Source: Micromonospora qiuiae (GTDB taxonomy: Bacteria > Actinomycetota > Actinomycetes > Mycobacteriales > Micromonosporaceae). Taken from it: 64,000 nt of DNA. Positions 1 through 8,193 of the stretch are shown here, one piece after another. The notes under the pieces were generated by a model. It made no database searches. It was not told the origin of the DNA and was given only the letters and a program-made list of their open reading frames with translations. Every line of letters begins with the position of its first letter. Within the stretch, counting starts at the first letter, position 1. Location: contig NZ_BOPC01000015.1 of assembly GCF_016863555.1 (NCBI RefSeq), positions 44,207-108,206 on the forward strand, read 5' to 3'. Made by a program: the position numbers and the translations under genes.

Positions 1-132
1 GGCCGGCTCCCCCTGACGGAGCTCACCTTCGACCGCGCCGCAGCCCCCTCCCCCTTCGGCGACGACGTCACCTTCCCCCTCCCTCCCGAACACCTGAACT
101 TCGCCCACCCCCAACAGGACGAAAAGCACTAA
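1..132 (+). CDS. 3' end of an unidentified gene (partial)
   Basis: Frame 1 is open from the first base to a TAA at 130-132, giving a 43-residue C-terminal fragment rich in Pro, Phe and acidic residues and ending in DEKH. The stop is followed by a pyrimidine-rich stretch and a perfect 21-bp inverted repeat, which fits a gene end. The fragment shows no recognisable domain, so no function is assigned. Codon use, with G or C at nearly every third position, supports real coding. Confidence 0.6.
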   Translation, partial: GRLPLTELTFDRAAAPSPFGDDVTFPLPPEHLNFAHPQQDEKH

Positions 133-162
133 CCCCCTCCCTCTCCCTCTCCCCCTCTCTGC

Positions 163-223
163 GTTGATCATGAGGTTAGCGGCGATGTTGATCTCTTAAA
201 CTGCCGCTAACCTCATGATCAAC
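163..223. repeat. 61-bp palindromic element A1 (terminator-like)
   Basis: Perfect 21-bp arms at 163-183 and 203-223, with outer ends GTTGATCA and TGATCAAC, enclose a 19-nt loop. A second copy with identical arms lies at 1293-1353. The loop of this copy, read on the other strand, resembles the loop of the second, so the two copies are inverted. It sits just after the first gene and may serve as a terminator. Confidence 0.85.
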
Positions 224-299
224 CGCCCGGTTGGGCGGGTGGGGGTGGGCTATCCACAGGGGTTGGGGTGGGGGTTATCCACAGGGGCTGCGGTGGGCG

Positions 300-1253
300 G
301 TGGCGGTACGCCAGGCTCCGGGGGTGGTGGATCGACAGGGGCGACTGCGTTGGATTGCGGGGCGGCAGGATGGGCTCGTCTGCCGTGAGCAGGCACTGGA
401 GCACGGCTTCACCCGGCACGAGGTCGACAACCTTGTCGCCTTCGGGCGGTGGCAGTCGCTCGCCCGAGCCGTCTACCTCCCACAGCCCGTCGCGGCGGTG
501 GAGCCGTCCCGGCGCCAGCAGATCCGGGCCGTACTGCTGTCGCTGGGGCCAGCTGCGCATGCTGTCCTCGGCACCGCTGCCGAGCTCCACGACATTGCCG
601 GCCTGCCGTCGTCCGACGAGATCCACGTCGGCCTACCGGGGGCAGCCGCCAAACGGGTGCGGGTCGGGCAACCCAACGTCGTGCTGCACCAACTTGAGCA
701 CCCGGCGAAATCGCTGGTCAGTCTGAGCGGATTGCGGCTCACTGACCCCATCTCCACGGTCAGCGACGTCATCCTGCGCGCCGGGCGCTACCCGGCCGTC
801 TGCGTGCTGGACTCGGCATTGAACCGAGGATTGCTGAGCGAAGACGATCTGTCGTCGATCGCGCGCCGGATCAGGCGCCGGCGGGGCGCGGTAGCCGCTC
901 GTGGCTACCTCGCGGAGGCGGATGGGCGGGCCCAGTCTCCGCTGGAGACCCGCGCCAGGCTGCGCTGCGTCGATGGCCGGGTGCCGCCAGACGTGTTGCA
1001 GTTGGAGGTACGCGACGACGACGGATACCTGCTCGGCATCGGCGACCTCGGCTGGCGCGCCCCAAGAGTGATCGCGGAGGCGGACGGCCGAGGCGTGCAC
1101 GGCACCCCGGAGGCGCTCTTCGCCGACCGCCGCCGCCAGAACCGGCTGGTCAACGCCGGTTGGACGGTCCTCCGCTTCACCTGGCAGGACACCCTGGACC
1201 CCGCCTACATCCCCTGGATAGTCCGCCAAGCCCTCTCCACCCCCCGCCCCTAA
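300..1253 (+). CDS. AbiEi-like winged-helix / DUF559 nuclease-like protein
   Basis: The protein is about 317 aa. Its N-terminus (EQALEHGFTRHEVDN, then GRWQSLARAVYL) matches the winged-helix start of AbiEi-type antitoxin-like proteins common in actinobacteria. Its C-terminus (VIAEADGRGVHG, then DRRRQNRLVNAGWTVLRFT) matches the DUF559/Vsr-like endonuclease fold, with the acidic residues of that fold present. Actinobacterial proteins of this architecture are usually orphans, and no AbiEii toxin gene is adjacent. The start is uncertain: GTG at 300 is chosen, GTG at 324 or 327 is possible, and a TTG at 231 would run against the palindrome. The gene is bracketed by inverted 61-bp palindromes. A role in defence or DNA cleavage is inference from the fold. 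Confidence 0.7.
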   Translation: MAVRQAPGVVDRQGRLRWIAGRQDGLVCREQALEHGFTRHEVDNLVAFGRWQSLARAVYLPQPVAAVEPSRRQQIRAVLLSLGPAAHAVLGTAAELHDIAGLPSSDEIHVGLPGAAAKRVRVGQPNVVLHQLEHPAKSLVSLSGLRLTDPISTVSDVILRAGRYPAVCVLDSALNRGLLSEDDLSSIARRIRRRRGAVAARGYLAEADGRAQSPLETRARLRCVDGRVPPDVLQLEVRDDDGYLLGIGDLGWRAPRVIAEADGRGVHGTPEALFADRRRQNRLVNAGWTVLRFTWQDTLDPAYIPWIVRQALSTPRP

Positions 1254-1292
1254 CACCCCACCCCCACCCCACCCCACCCCCTGCCCGACCCC

Positions 1293-1353
1293 GTTGATCA
1301 TGAGGTTAGCGGCAGTAAAGGAGATCAACTTCGCCGCTAACCTCATGATCAAC
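1293..1353. repeat. 61-bp palindromic element A2
   Basis: This is the second copy of the 61-bp element, with 21-bp arms at 1293-1313 and 1333-1353 identical to those at 163-223. Its 19-nt loop is similar to the reverse complement of the first loop (14 of 19 positions). It lies downstream of the AbiEi-like gene, where it could also terminate transcription. Confidence 0.85.
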
Positions 1354-1355
1354 GG

Positions 1356-1424
1356 AGTGGGGAGGGGGTGAGGGGGGTGGGGAGGGGGGTGGGGAGGGGG
1401 GTGGGGAGGGGGGTGGGGGTGGTT
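1356..1424. repeat. G-rich minisatellite
   Basis: About four to five copies of an 11-base GGGGTGGGGAG-type unit run directly up to the stop codon of the NUDIX gene at 1423. The plus strand has many G4-G6 runs and could form G-quadruplexes. Confidence 0.7.
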
Positions 1425-1854
1425 AGAGGAGGGGGTGGAGGGCGGCGACTATGGGGGTGTCGGCGGGGAGCCAGGGGACCGTGTCGAGTTCGGTGGCGGA
1501 GAGCCAGCGCAGCTCCGAGTGCTCCAGGGGCTGGGGGCGGTCGCCGTGCAGCAGGCGGGCCGCGTACACCTTGAGCACGGAGCGGCCGTGCGCCATCCGG
1601 ACGTCGCGGCCGACCCGCTCGCCGACCTCCACCCGCACGCCGAGTTCCTCGGCGCATTCGCGCACCAGCGCCGCTATCTCGCTCTCTCCCGGCTCGACCT
1701 TGCCGCCGGGGAACTCCCACCTGCCCGCCACCTCGGGTGGGGCGGACCGGGCGCAGGCCAGCACCCGCCCATCCTCGATAATGGCCGCGCCGACGACAAC
1801 TTTCAGATCCCGCCGGGCGGCCTGCCCGCCACTATTAGGCCGTTCGGTCTGCAC
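1423..1854 (-). CDS. mutT: MutT-type (d)NTP pyrophosphohydrolase, NUDIX
   Basis: The 143-aa protein has a complete Nudix box: GGKVEPGE, then RECAEELGV, giving the G-x5-E-x7-RE-U-x-EE-x-GU pattern around residues 50-72. Its length and the preceding WEFPGG strand are typical of MutT and CTP-pyrophosphohydrolase proteins. These hydrolyse oxidised or non-canonical nucleoside triphosphates, such as 8-oxo-dGTP, to the monophosphate to limit mutagenesis. The exact substrate cannot be read from sequence. The gene stands alone, reading towards the G-rich repeat. Confidence 0.88.
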   Translation of the reverse strand: MQTERPNSGGQAARRDLKVVVGAAIIEDGRVLACARSAPPEVAGRWEFPGGKVEPGESEIAALVRECAEELGVRVEVGERVGRDVRMAHGRSVLKVYAARLLHGDRPQPLEHSELRWLSATELDTVPWLPADTPIVAALHPLL

Positions 1855-2035
1855 GGGCGTCCAGCGTGCCAGATCAAATGGCGGTTTGGGTAGCGTGGTT
1901 GACCATCAGGCCAGGAATCCCAGAAGTGTGGGCGTGGACACACCCCCCGTGCGACGTAAAACTAGAGGCACCGACAAGACACGGGGCGGCGACGATTTGG
2001 CCACAAGCCGGCAACGAAGCCTGGGAGGCGCGGTG

Positions 2036-2341
2036 ATGCGTGCGCTGTTCGGCGGTCGCGCGAAGCACGACTACCTCAGCGACGCCCTCACCCTACTGAA
2101 CGGGTGGAAACGCGAGGGCGAGCAGATCCGACGCACCCTGGTCATCGACGACACCCAGCACGCGGCGTTGACCGAGCGGGTCAAGGTGGTCGCCGACGCG
2201 CTGCATCTGCGGCCGGACATCAGTCGGCGGGCCGACCGCACCCAAATCTGCGTCGGGCACGGCAGCACCCCGCTCACCGAGGGCGAGGTCCTGCTGGCGG
2301 CCCGCATCGAGGACGCATACCGAGCGGTCACCGAGTCCTGA
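2036..2341 (+). CDS. divergent pterin-4a-carbinolamine dehydratase-like protein
   Basis: The protein is 101 aa, starting at ATG 2036 with GGGAGG upstream. Its length and order of segments (LLNGWKREGEQIRRTL, RVKVVADALHLRPDI, then CVGHGSTPLTEGEVLLAARI) resemble the pterin-4a-carbinolamine dehydratase/DCoH fold. The catalytic His-His-Pro of the family is replaced here by Leu-Arg-Pro, so dehydratase activity is doubtful. It could instead be a structural or regulatory DCoH-like protein. The family call rests on fold-pattern similarity read by eye. Confidence 0.6.
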   Translation: MRALFGGRAKHDYLSDALTLLNGWKREGEQIRRTLVIDDTQHAALTERVKVVADALHLRPDISRRADRTQICVGHGSTPLTEGEVLLAARIEDAYRAVTES

Positions 2342-2402
2342 CCGTAACGGCGCGACCGGTCAGGCCCGCCCGCATCCGGTGGGACGTGAGCGGGGCTGGA
2401 CG

Positions 2403-2798
2403 CTACCGGTCGACGTCCTGCGGGTACCACCGCAGTTCGACGGAGTTGCCGTCCGGGTCCCGCACGTACACGGAAGTGGCGTTGCCCCGGGCACCGAAGC
2501 GGCCAACCGGCCCCTCCAGGACGGTGAAGACGCCGGAGGCGACGACATCCGCCCAGTCCAGCGGCTCGACCACCAGGCAGAAGTGGTCGACGTTCGTTCC
2601 GCCCCGCTCCCCCTTGACCAGGTCGATGATCGTTTCCGGGCTCACCCGGACAGAGGGGAACGGGGCCCTCCCGGCACGCCACTCGTCGACCCGGACCGGT
2701 GCCAGGCCGAGCCGGCCGCAGTAGAAGTCGAGGGAGCGCTCCACATCGGCGACGGCGAGCACAAGGTGGTCGAATCCGATTACTCGCGCGGCATTCAC
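2403..2798 (-). CDS. VOC-family (glyoxalase/bleomycin-resistance/dioxygenase) protein
   Basis: This is a 131-aa single-module vicinal-oxygen-chelate protein with two paired bababb units. The first starts at FDHLVLAVADVERSLDFY and the second around VDHFCLVVE, and it ends VRDPDGNSVELRWYP. The His and Glu at the metal positions (FDH, VDH, VELRW) are present. The GTG start at 2798 overlaps the stop of the upstream 52-aa ORF as GTGA, which indicates translational coupling. The substrate is unknown; members include glyoxalase I, fosfomycin-resistance enzymes and extradiol dioxygenases. Confidence 0.85.
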   Translation of the reverse strand: MNAARVIGFDHLVLAVADVERSLDFYCGRLGLAPVRVDEWRAGRAPFPSVRVSPETIIDLVKGERGGTNVDHFCLVVEPLDWADVVASGVFTVLEGPVGRFGARGNATSVYVRDPDGNSVELRWYPQDVDR

Positions 2799-2953
2799 AG
2801 CGCCTCCAGTTCGTACGCCCGGCGCAGCCATCCGGTGAAGAGCTCCTGGTCGACGTCGGCGGCGGTCCGCAGCTTGACCGAAGCCAGCCGCCGTGCGCCG
2901 GGTACGAGCCGGCCGGACGGGTCGGGCACGTCCTGCCCTCGCCATAGGTTCAT
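2795..2953 (-). CDS. 52-aa protein coupled to the VOC gene
   Basis: ATG at 2953 opens a 52-codon frame beginning MNLWRGQDVP and ending RRAYELEAL. Its TGA overlaps the GTG of the VOC gene. High GC3 and the coupled junction support coding. The ending (SVKLRTAADVDQELFTGWL) looks like the C-terminal helix region of a larger small-protein family such as MmcQ/YjbR-type proteins, but I cannot place it with confidence. It may be a truncated remnant that kept its coupling role. Confidence 0.5.
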   Translation of the reverse strand: MNLWRGQDVPDPSGRLVPGARRLASVKLRTAADVDQELFTGWLRRAYELEAL

Positions 2954-3064
2954 GGTGTTCCCTTTCAGATCGGTGTGTCCGTCTCAGCCTCCGCCGGACG
3001 CGCACCCAGACCAAGACCCGATCGCAGCACTATTGTTTAGCGAGACTCAACGACGGGAGGCGAC

Positions 3065-4063
3065 GTGCTGGAACGCCACGAGCTGGAGGCCTTCCTGACC
3101 CTCGCCGACGAGTTGCACTTCGGCCGGACGGCCGAGCGCCTCCGGATCAGCACCGGGCGGGTCAGCCAGGTCATCCGCGCACTCGAACGTCGCATCGGCG
3201 CACCGCTGTTCGCGCGTACCAGCCGGGTCGTCCGGCTCACCCCGATCGGCCGGCAGCTCGCCGACGACATTGCGCCGCTGGTCACCGGGATCGAGGAGGC
3301 GGTCCGCCGGGCCGCCGAGGCGGGACGCGGCGTGACCGGGCGGCTGTGCGTCGCCTTTCTCGGCGAGTGGACCGCGCCGGTGCTGCTCAAGGCCGTCGCG
3401 CTGTTCACCGAGCGGCACCCGGAGTGCCAGGTCCAGGTGCGGGAGGTGCAGCTCTACAGCTCCCGGAGCAGCCTGGAGGACGGGTCGGTCGATCTGCTCA
3501 TCGCCGCGTACCCCTTCGACGGCATGGCCTGCGGCCCGCCGCTGATCGAGGAGCCCCGGGTCCTCGCGGTGCCGGCCGGGCACCCGCTGGCCCGGCGGGC
3601 GTCGGTCCCGCTGGAGGTGCTCGGCGACCACCCGGTGGTCCAGTATCCGGCGGCCACCTCCGCCAGCTTCAAACGCGACCGTACGCCGGAGCACACCCCG
3701 GCCGGCCGCCCGGTGCCGAAGGGACCGGTGGGCGAAACCTTCTCCGAGATGCTCACGCTGGTCGCCCTGGGCCGGGGTGTGCTGCCCGTCGGCGAGCACA
3801 CCCGCCGCTACCACCCGCGCCCCGATGTGGCGTACGTGCCGATCCGTGACGCGCCGCCGATCCAGCGTGGTCTGGTCTGGCGGAAGGACCGCACCACCGC
3901 CCGGATCCGCGCCTTCGTCCGCGCCGCCAGCGACGCCAACCAGACCATCCACGCCAGCGACGCCAACCAGACCGTCCACGCCAACCAGGCCGACCACGAC
4001 ACCAGCCACGCCAACCAGACCATCCACGCCAGCGACGCCAACCAGACCGACCGGATCGCCTGA
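3065..4063 (+). CDS. LysR-family transcriptional regulator with repetitive C-terminal tail
   Basis: The 332-aa protein starts at GTG 3065 with GGGAGG seven bases upstream. Residues 1-60 form the LysR winged helix (LEAFLTLADELHFGRTAERL, then SQVIRALERRIGAPLF). Residues 90-280 form the periplasmic-binding-like effector domain. It is divergent from the VOC/52-aa pair, so it may control them, as LysR proteins often control a divergent neighbour. The last 40 residues are a low-complexity tail of ANQT(I/V)HA-type repeats encoded by a near-exact 27-bp repeat. Such a tail is unusual for LysR proteins, which normally end with the effector domain. Confidence 0.9.
   Translation: MLERHELEAFLTLADELHFGRTAERLRISTGRVSQVIRALERRIGAPLFARTSRVVRLTPIGRQLADDIAPLVTGIEEAVRRAAEAGRGVTGRLCVAFLGEWTAPVLLKAVALFTERHPECQVQVREVQLYSSRSSLEDGSVDLLIAAYPFDGMACGPPLIEEPRVLAVPAGHPLARRASVPLEVLGDHPVVQYPAATSASFKRDRTPEHTPAGRPVPKGPVGETFSEMLTLVALGRGVLPVGEHTRRYHPRPDVAYVPIRDAPPIQRGLVWRKDRTTARIRAFVRAASDANQTIHASDANQTVHANQADHDTSHANQTIHASDANQTDRIA
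3935..4052 (+). repeat. coding minisatellite in the LysR gene
   Basis: A unit close to GCCAGCGACGCCAACCAGAC plus CATCCAC recurs about four times in frame, partly degenerate. It encodes ANQT-containing repeats at the C-terminus of the LysR regulator. The repeat length keeps the reading frame. Confidence 0.8.
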
Positions 4064-4120
4064 TCAGGCTGCCCCCCAGCAAGATCGGGTGGCTGGCGCG
4101 GGCCGCCTACCGTGAGGCGC

Positions 4121-4483
4121 ATGGCCAACGCGACGTACGACCGTAAGGAACAGTTCCAGCAGATCCAGAGCGGCCTGCTCGACGGAGAACAGATCATCGC
4201 CGTGTACGACGCTGTCGGCACCGGCACCGGGTTCATCGGGCTGACCGACCGGCGCGTGATCATCCAGGACCGCTCGTTCATCGGCAAGCGGTACGCGATC
4301 ACCAGCATCCCGTACTCGAAGATCACCAGCGTGAGCGTGGTCAGCAACAAGTCCTGGGGCGGTTCGTTCTTCTCCACCGGCGCCATCGCCATCCACGTCG
4401 GTAGTCACACCTACGAGGTGGAGTTCCGGGGTGACCAGAAGAGCCACCACGTGCACAACGTGATTTTGCACTACATCAGCTGA
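4121..4483 (+). CDS. bacterial PH-like domain protein
   Basis: The 120-aa protein starts at ATG 4121 after GTGAGG. The pattern QSGLLDGEQIIAVYDAV, GFIGLTDRRVIIQDRSF, IPYSKITSVSV, then GSHTYEVEF is that of the bacterial pleckstrin-homology-like family (bPH/DUF1696). Its single sheet-plus-helix domain assembles into rings in solved members. There is no signal peptide or membrane segment, so it is likely cytoplasmic. The biological role of the family is not established. An in-frame GTG at 4112 is an alternative start. Confidence 0.75.
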   Translation: MANATYDRKEQFQQIQSGLLDGEQIIAVYDAVGTGTGFIGLTDRRVIIQDRSFIGKRYAITSIPYSKITSVSVVSNKSWGGSFFSTGAIAIHVGSHTYEVEFRGDQKSHHVHNVILHYIS

Positions 4484-4586
4484 GCGACGAACCGACTCTA
4501 TGCATCGATAATCTTCGGTGCGAAGATGCCAAGCACGAGAGTGAGGTGCGCGGGCGGGCGCCCGCAGAGTCGGAGGGACCAGCCCA

Positions 4587-5348
4587 ATGCCCCAGTCGTC
4601 GCACCACTGTGAAACACGTCGAAGCTGGCGGCGGGCAGCCGCGGGCGCGGTTGCCGCCCTCGTCCTGGCCACCGTCGCGGCCACCGGACCGGCCCACGCC
4701 GCCACCGCCGAAGCAGCCGCCGCCGCAGCCACCGGACCAGCCGCCACCAACGGAAGGCCGCGGCCGGCGCCGCAGGTGACACTGACCAGCCCGGGCGAGG
4801 GCGCGATCCTCGTGTCGGTGTGCGCGGTCCGGCTGACCGCCGAGGCGAGCACCCGGGTCGGCACCATCGATCGGGTCGAGTTCTACGTCAACGGCCAGTT
4901 CGTCGGCAGCGACGCCCACGCGCCGTACGCGATCGACGTTCCGCCCAGCCACCCGGCGCTGCGCGGCACCGCACGACACACCACCTTCGCGCGGGTCGTC
5001 ACCGTCTCCCCGGCCGCTACCGCCGACTCGCGTACGGTCAACTTCGGGCATGCGCCGCCACCCCCGGCGGCCATGGTGATCGGCTGTCCGTCGCAGGTGC
5101 AGGTCCCCGAGGGCGGCTCGACGACCATGACGTTCGTGTCGGTCTGCGGCAGCACGCCCGGTCTGATCCTGACGGTGACCGGCGACCCGGGGGTCAGCGT
5201 CACGCCGACCGTCTCGCCGCCCGGCAACCAGGAACACCGGATCACCGTGTCGGCCGCACCGGGCAGCGCCGGCGCCGTCGCCAGGATCACCGCCACCCCC
5301 GACACAGGTAGCTGCATGCCGGGTAGCGCCGTGGTCACCGTCAGCTGA
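4587..5348 (+). CDS. secreted protein with Ig-like fold domain
   Basis: The 253-aa protein has a long Arg-containing n-region and a hydrophobic segment (AVAALVLATVAATGPAHA) ending in an AHA signal-peptidase site near residue 39. An Ala-rich linker follows. Residues 65-140 (VTLTSPGEGAILV, then DRVEFYVNGQFVGSDAHAPY) match the bacterial Ig-like Big_17 domain found in extracellular glycoside hydrolases and adhesins. The C-terminal 90 residues contain four Cys and are beta-rich. No catalytic domain is visible. It is probably extracellular. Confidence 0.75.
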   Translation: MPQSSHHCETRRSWRRAAAGAVAALVLATVAATGPAHAATAEAAAAAATGPAATNGRPRPAPQVTLTSPGEGAILVSVCAVRLTAEASTRVGTIDRVEFYVNGQFVGSDAHAPYAIDVPPSHPALRGTARHTTFARVVTVSPAATADSRTVNFGHAPPPPAAMVIGCPSQVQVPEGGSTTMTFVSVCGSTPGLILTVTGDPGVSVTPTVSPPGNQEHRITVSAAPGSAGAVARITATPDTGSCMPGSAVVTVS

Positions 5349-7499
5349 CCAGGCCCAGCCCGCGCAGCGCCGCGCCGAGCGTCGCCGCGCAGGCGATCTG
5401 CCGCCAGCCCGATGGTCCGCGCAGGTGGACCCGGCAGGCATGCTGGCCGAGTTCCACCGCCACCTCACCGCCGGCGTGCTGTGACGCCAGCACCTCGATT
5501 CCGGGCACGGGGTCCGGTGGCGCGGCGTTGGCCGGGGCCTGCGGCACGGGGATCGGCACGTCGGGGTCGGGTGGCACCGCGTCCCGCGCCACGTTGTCCA
5601 GGAACCGCAGGCAGAAGTCGACCGCCGCCTCGACTGTGGGCTGATGCGGCCGGTCGCCCGGCCCGGGTCCGGTGCCGTTGTGCACGAGCGACACCGACCA
5701 TCGCCACGACAGCCCGGCCGGTCGCTCGTCGCCGGCTGCCACCAGCACCGACAGCGTCAGCCCGTGGGCGAGCCGGACCAGCTCCGCCAGGGGCGGCACG
5801 TCCGGGCGGCGGGCCACCACAATCAGCCGGGCACCGGGCCGACCGGCGGCGGCCGAGGCCACGAACCGCCGCTGCGGGTCCGGTCCGGGTGACGGCACCA
5901 TCCCCTCCCGCAGCGCGTAGGCGAGCGGTTGGCCGCCGTCGGCCTCGGTGAGATCCTCCGGTCGTACGCCGAAATCGGTGGCCCGGTCCGCGAGCCGGTA
6001 CGGGCCGTCGAGCCGATGGTCGGGGCCCACCTCGGGCCCGTCGCCCGGCAGCCACAGCTGGTGCTCCGCGCGGCCCGCCAGGTCGGTCACGGTGACGGTG
6101 AGCGCGGCGTACCGGCGGCGGCTGCCCCGGCAACGCGCGCACCCGCCGGCCACCGGCGCGAACCCGGCCCCGCCGCAGAGCCGGCAGTCCGGCTCGGCCG
6201 CGGCGTCCTCGCCCCGACAGTCGCAGCGCACCAGGTGGCCGCCGGGCACGCAGTCGGGGCACGAGGCGTACGGAATCGGCACGCCCTGCCAGCTCGGCGC
6301 GGGCGGCTCGGCGACGCGCCGCAGCACGGTGACCGGCTGCCGCGCCACCTGCCCGGTGTCCCGCTGGGTGAGCACCATCGTGCTGCCGCCCACCACGAGC
6401 CGCAGGTGCCACCAGCGGCCGTCCCGCCAGACCGCGCCTGGGCCCCCTGCGCCCGGCGCAGGTCGGCGGCGACCCGGCGGGCGAGCCGCGCGAGGTCCAC
6501 CTCCGGCCGCGCGGTCCGCGCCCGGTCGCTGGGCAACATGGTGTACGCGGGTGCGCCCGACCCGCGCTCCCCTAGCCCGAACAGCGCGTCGGCGGCCGTG
6601 GTCGCGGCGACCGCCGTGGTCAAATCCGGCCAGTGGGCGGGTGTCTGTGCGGGCACTTCCCCGCCGGGCACCTCGTACCGCACGTGCCAGGTCGGGTCGC
6701 CACGACTGTGCCGGCGTGCCTCGACCACCAGGTCGAGCCGGAACAGGTCGGCCAGTTCGCAGAGCCGTCCCAGCCGGGCGTCCGGCTCCTCGGCGGGCGC
6801 GGCGGCCGACCGGGCCAGCAGCAACCACCAGGGCCGGTGTACGTGCCGGGCAATCGCCTCGGCCTCCAACGCCCACCGTCGCCGCGCCGGCAGGCCGGGC
6901 CGCCACGCTCGACCGAGTGGCACGACCAGCGTGGCCGCTTCCCAGGGCCGGTTCCGTTCCCGCAGCACGTCCTCGCCGGTGACAGCGCTGTCAGCGGCGG
7001 TGCTCGTGGTGGCGGCGCTCGTGGCGCTGGCCGCGCTGGTGGTGCTCGTGCCGGCGGCGGCGCCTGTGCCGGTGGCGATCGCGGTCAGGTCGCGTACCAG
7101 CGCGGTCAGGTCGAGGCACCACCCGCCCCGGGCGGCCGGGGTCGGTTCGGCACTGCCCGGCACGACGTTCGCCGACGCCACCGCGCCGCTGTCCAGGTCG
7201 GCGACGGTGAGCACCAGCTGCGCCCGCCGCCGGCCGGTCCGCCGGCAGTCCACGCAGTCCCCGGTCACCCGACCGACGCCGCCGCAGAGCTGACACTCCG
7301 AGTACGCCCGCCCCACCTCCTCCCGCCACCCCACCAGCAACCGGTCACCACCGTCGGCACACCCGCACGCCTCGGTCACAGTCCCCGCGCCGGCACAGGT
7401 CGCACAGTCGATCACCGGAGCAGTCGACGGCTCGAGCGGCGTCTCTCCCAACGGGCCGCCCGTCGGCGGTCCGGGACGCTCTCCCAACGGGCCGCTCAT
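5341..7499 (-). pseudogene. large protein with duplicated DnaJ-like zinc-finger module, frameshifted
   Basis: Two adjacent minus-strand frames together encode one protein. ATG 7499 overlaps the preceding stop as ATGA and opens the first half, which is read to about 6443. The second half continues in the next frame to TGA at 5341. Adding one C to the C5 run at 6443-6447 (plus strand) restores a single frame of exactly 720 codons. Each half carries a Cys-rich block of CxxC/CxxCxGxG type (CATCAGAG and CQLCGGVG; CPDC and CRLCGGAG), like the DnaJ central zinc domain, followed by a similar TVADL/TVTDL strand. This suggests an internal duplication. A Thr/Ser/Ala linker lies near 7000. The function is unknown. 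The shift may be real or a sequencing error. Confidence 0.65.
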
Positions 7500-7753
7500 C
7501 GGCGCACCCGCCGGGCGCACGGTCCGTCGTGGCCGGCCCGCAGCAGACAGCGCCGATTGCCGGGCAGCCGCAGATCACAGAAGACCCGATGGCGTACGCC
7601 CTGCTCGTCCTCGGCCGACACGGTGGTCTCGCCGGGGTCGGTCGCGGCGAGCAGACTCGACCAGCGGGCCACCACCCGAGCCAGGCGTACGGCGACACTC
7701 AGGTCCCCGGCGACCACCGGCAGGTGGATGACGAACCGCTGACGCGCGGGCAT
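7496..7753 (-). CDS. 85-aa hypothetical protein in the DivIVA-like operon
   Basis: ATG at 7753 overlaps the upstream stop (TGATG), with GGGAGGG upstream. Its own stop overlaps the next ATG (ATGA), so three genes are translationally coupled. The protein begins MPARQRFVIHLPVVAGDLSV and ends in a basic CARRVRR tail, with three Cys in the C-terminal third (FCDLRLPGNRRCLLRAGHDG, PC). It has no signal peptide or membrane segment. I do not recognise a family. Confidence 0.7.
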   Translation of the reverse strand: MPARQRFVIHLPVVAGDLSVAVRLARVVARWSSLLAATDPGETTVSAEDEQGVRHRVFCDLRLPGNRRCLLRAGHDGPCARRVRR

Positions 7754-8193
7754 CAGTACCGCCCTCCCGCGTTCAGGCGACGCGCCTGCTCGGACTGCCA
7801 ACCGCGCAGCGCGTCCCGGAACCGGACCGCCTCCTGCACGCTGTTGCCCAGCGCGTCGTAGACAGCGGCCAGGTCGTCGGCCACCCGGTCGAGGAACTCG
7901 TGCACCTCGTTCGGGTCAAGCCCTCGCCGCCCGAACCGGCAGGCCCGGAACCGCCACGCCCGCACCTGCCAGGGCCGCAACGGCGGGCAGGCCGCCGACC
8001 TGTAGTACCCGGGCCGCTGGTTCCGCCCCACCGACGCCACTCCCCCACCCAGCGCATGCCGCCCGACGCGCTGATGCCGCCCGACCCGTTGCTGTTGGCC
8101 AACCTGCTGGTGTTGACCGATCTGCGCATGCCGATCGGCCTGCTCGTGCCGGCTGGCCTGCTCGCGCCGGCTGATTCGCCCGAAGAAGCGCAT
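7753..8193 (-). CDS. DivIVA-domain protein with Gln/His/Arg repeat N-terminus
   Basis: The 146-aa protein starts at ATG 8193 behind AAGGGGAAC. The C-terminal 60 residues (RACRFGRRGLDPNEVHEFLD, RVADDLAAVYDAL) match the short DivIVA-like domain used by actinobacterial cell-pole and wall-growth proteins. The N-terminal half is a basic, Gln/His-rich array of imperfect six-to-seven-residue repeats such as QHQQVG, QQQRVG, RHQRVG. DivIVA domains recognise curved membrane and recruit partners. It heads a coupled operon with the zinc-finger protein downstream, so the operon may form a cell-envelope complex; that is inference. Confidence 0.75.
   Translation of the reverse strand: MRFFGRISRREQASRHEQADRHAQIGQHQQVGQQQRVGRHQRVGRHALGGGVASVGRNQRPGYYRSAACPPLRPWQVRAWRFRACRFGRRGLDPNEVHEFLDRVADDLAAVYDALGNSVQEAVRFRDALRGWQSEQARRLNAGGRY

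Noticed and set aside
231..299. TTG start extending the AbiEi-like protein
   Set aside because: The extra residues are Gly/Trp-rich low-complexity sequence, begin eight bases after the palindrome and lack a ribosome-binding site.
1451..2035. N-terminal extension of the pterin-dehydratase-like gene by 195 codons
   Set aside because: It runs antisense over the NUDIX gene and is Ser/Arg-rich; a good ribosome-binding site precedes ATG 2036.
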